Of a DNA stretch of 64,000 bases, positions 63,490 to 64,000 are shown in pieces; within the stretch, counting starts at the first letter, position 1, and the number at the start of each line of letters is the position of its first letter. The position numbers were made by a program, and so were the translations under genes. A model generated the notes under the pieces. That model was not told the origin of the DNA. It saw only the letters and a list, made by a program, of their open reading frames with translations, and made no database searches. Source of the stretch: Candidatus Thioglobus sp. (GTDB taxonomy: Bacteria > Pseudomonadota > Gammaproteobacteria > PS1 > Pseudothioglobaceae); contig JAOJBP010000006.1 in NCBI GenBank assembly GCA_028228555.1, positions 22,573 to 86,572 of the forward strand, given 5' to 3'.

Positions 63490-63522
63490 ATACAAAAAAA
63501 GAGCCCTACGAATAGGGCTTTT
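63490..63522 (-). terminator. Intrinsic terminator after the DsrE-like gene
   Basis: Read on the minus strand, AAAAGCCCTA (63522-63513) pairs with TAGGGCTCTT (63508-63499) around a TTCG tetraloop, followed by a run of T to about 63494. It closes the gene at 63544-64000 on the same strand. Confidence 0.85.
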
Positions 63523-63543
63523 AATTTTAACAAAATGAACCAA

Positions 63544-64000
63544 TTATGGTCTTAAATACGTAAACCCTTTTAGTTGTAAATGTGATAATTCAGCAACACC
63601 ACTTGGAACAATATCAGAACTCTCGGCATCATACAAGTGATCACTTACATTGACTTTCTTACCCTTAACAGTGTTAGCGCAAACCTTAAAAGTGACCCCT
63701 TGATCCTTTAAACTAGCAATTTTTGCTTGCATTGCATCTGTTGCATTTCCGGTAGGAAACTTGGTATTTTTTGCTTCTTCAGGTAACAATAATAAAGACA
63801 ATCCCATGCCATGCATTACAACCCTGATATCCATATTTTTTGCACCTACAGCATTAATATGATTCTGAATATTTCTTAATGCGCCACCCTGCCTTTTAGC
63901 GTTATCATAATTAACATGATAGGCAACTTTTTGAGTTCCATAGTCTGCCTGAGCACTAACACTAAAACCAAACACCATACCTACCAAAACAAAAGCAGTG
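63544..64000 (-). CDS. Periplasmic DsrE/DsrF-like family protein (N-terminus beyond window)
   Basis: The frame stays open through the right window edge. Visible N-terminal residues TAFVLVGMVFGFSVSAQA-DYG are the end of a signal peptide, so the start codon lies outside. The mature part, with VAYHVNYDNAKRQGGALRNIQNHINA, IRVVMHGMGLSLLL and VTFKVCANTVKGK (cysteine at the DsrE position), fits exported DsrE-family proteins common in sulfur oxidisers. Its partner and substrate are unknown. Confidence 0.85.
   Translation of the reverse strand, partial: TAFVLVGMVFGFSVSAQADYGTQKVAYHVNYDNAKRQGGALRNIQNHINAVGAKNMDIRVVMHGMGLSLLLLPEEAKNTKFPTGNATDAMQAKIASLKDQGVTFKVCANTVKGKKVNVSDHLYDAESSDIVPSGVAELSHLQLKGFTYLRP

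Noticed and set aside
1..64000. tRNA or rRNA genes, CRISPR arrays, insertion sequences, integrases, prophage genes
   Set aside because: None was seen on either strand; intergenic gaps are short and hold only the elements listed.

Overview
This 64 kb AT-rich bacterial window is almost fully coding. Gene content and order suggest a small-genome marine gammaproteobacterium. The omlA/bamE-fur pair, tolQRA, the yqaA-nlpD pair, miaB/phoH, ispDF, murC-murB-ddl-ftsQ and a DUF3683 FAD/Fe-S fusion fit a Thioglobus/SUP05-like sulfur oxidiser; that assignment is inference from recall, not a search. I saw no tRNA, rRNA, CRISPR array, insertion sequence or prophage, and no gene-free stretch over 300 bases (the longest is about 220, at 21275-21497).

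Layout. 1-1507 (minus): Fe3+ ABC importer ATPase and binding protein (cut by the window edge), each preceded by a Fur-box-like site. 1664-3727: a CDF metal exporter, ruvC and a thioredoxin. 3736-12714 (minus): a tightly packed run lolB-ruvB-ybgC-tolQRA-(MbcA/ParS-like gene)-minC-glyS-dtd-(two membrane proteins)-ArsC-like gene. 12811-15152: hemA-prfA. 15144-16355 (minus): fur-znuB. 16419-18481: bamE with a long helical tail, then ccmAB. 18494-21322: the methyl cycle, with metK behind a SAM-II-type riboswitch plus terminator and ahcY behind a SAH riboswitch. 21498-27026: a HIT-fold protein, glyQ, yqaA, a degenerate NlpD-like lipoprotein, mscS, miaB. 27019-29101 (minus): copper delivery (DUF2946, PCuAC, SCO1, unknown). 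29214-32185: phoH, mnmA, hflD, rpsT.

32250-38119 is the most accessory-looking part: a divergent cluster around a MerR/B12-type (CarH/LitR-like) regulator. One arm is regulator-glutathione peroxidase-folE-DUF6279 lipoprotein. The other is CIA30-SDR-DUF3429-flavin reductase, and a TIGR02450 Trp-rich gene lies at the edge. Such sets usually accompany a DNA photolyase in gammaproteobacteria, but none is present here. The block sits between rpsT and an Smr gene. It is flanked by an imperfect direct repeat of about 79 bp made of the rpsT 3' end, its terminator and the beginning of the next gene, which suggests insertion by recombination. A palindromic candidate operator overlaps the -35 of the rightward promoter in the divergent control region.

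38232-47126 (plus): smr, xseA, an M23 peptidase, RDD, a small membrane protein, ftsB, ispD, ispF, murC, murB, ddl, ftsQ. 47110-50673 (minus): membrane protein, mltD, bolA-like, 2Fe-2S flavin oxidoreductase. 50755-64000: miaA, murD, Bax-inhibitor family, rppH, hom, thrC, cysM, clcA, hemJ, the 1233-residue FAD/Fe-S fusion, a GGCT-like gene, and a periplasmic DsrE-like protein cut by the right edge.

Most of this is housekeeping. The regulatory RNAs, the photolyase-less light/redox cluster with its flanking duplication, a terminator hairpin inside ftsB and an mltD gene lacking a canonical start are the items most worth a second look.
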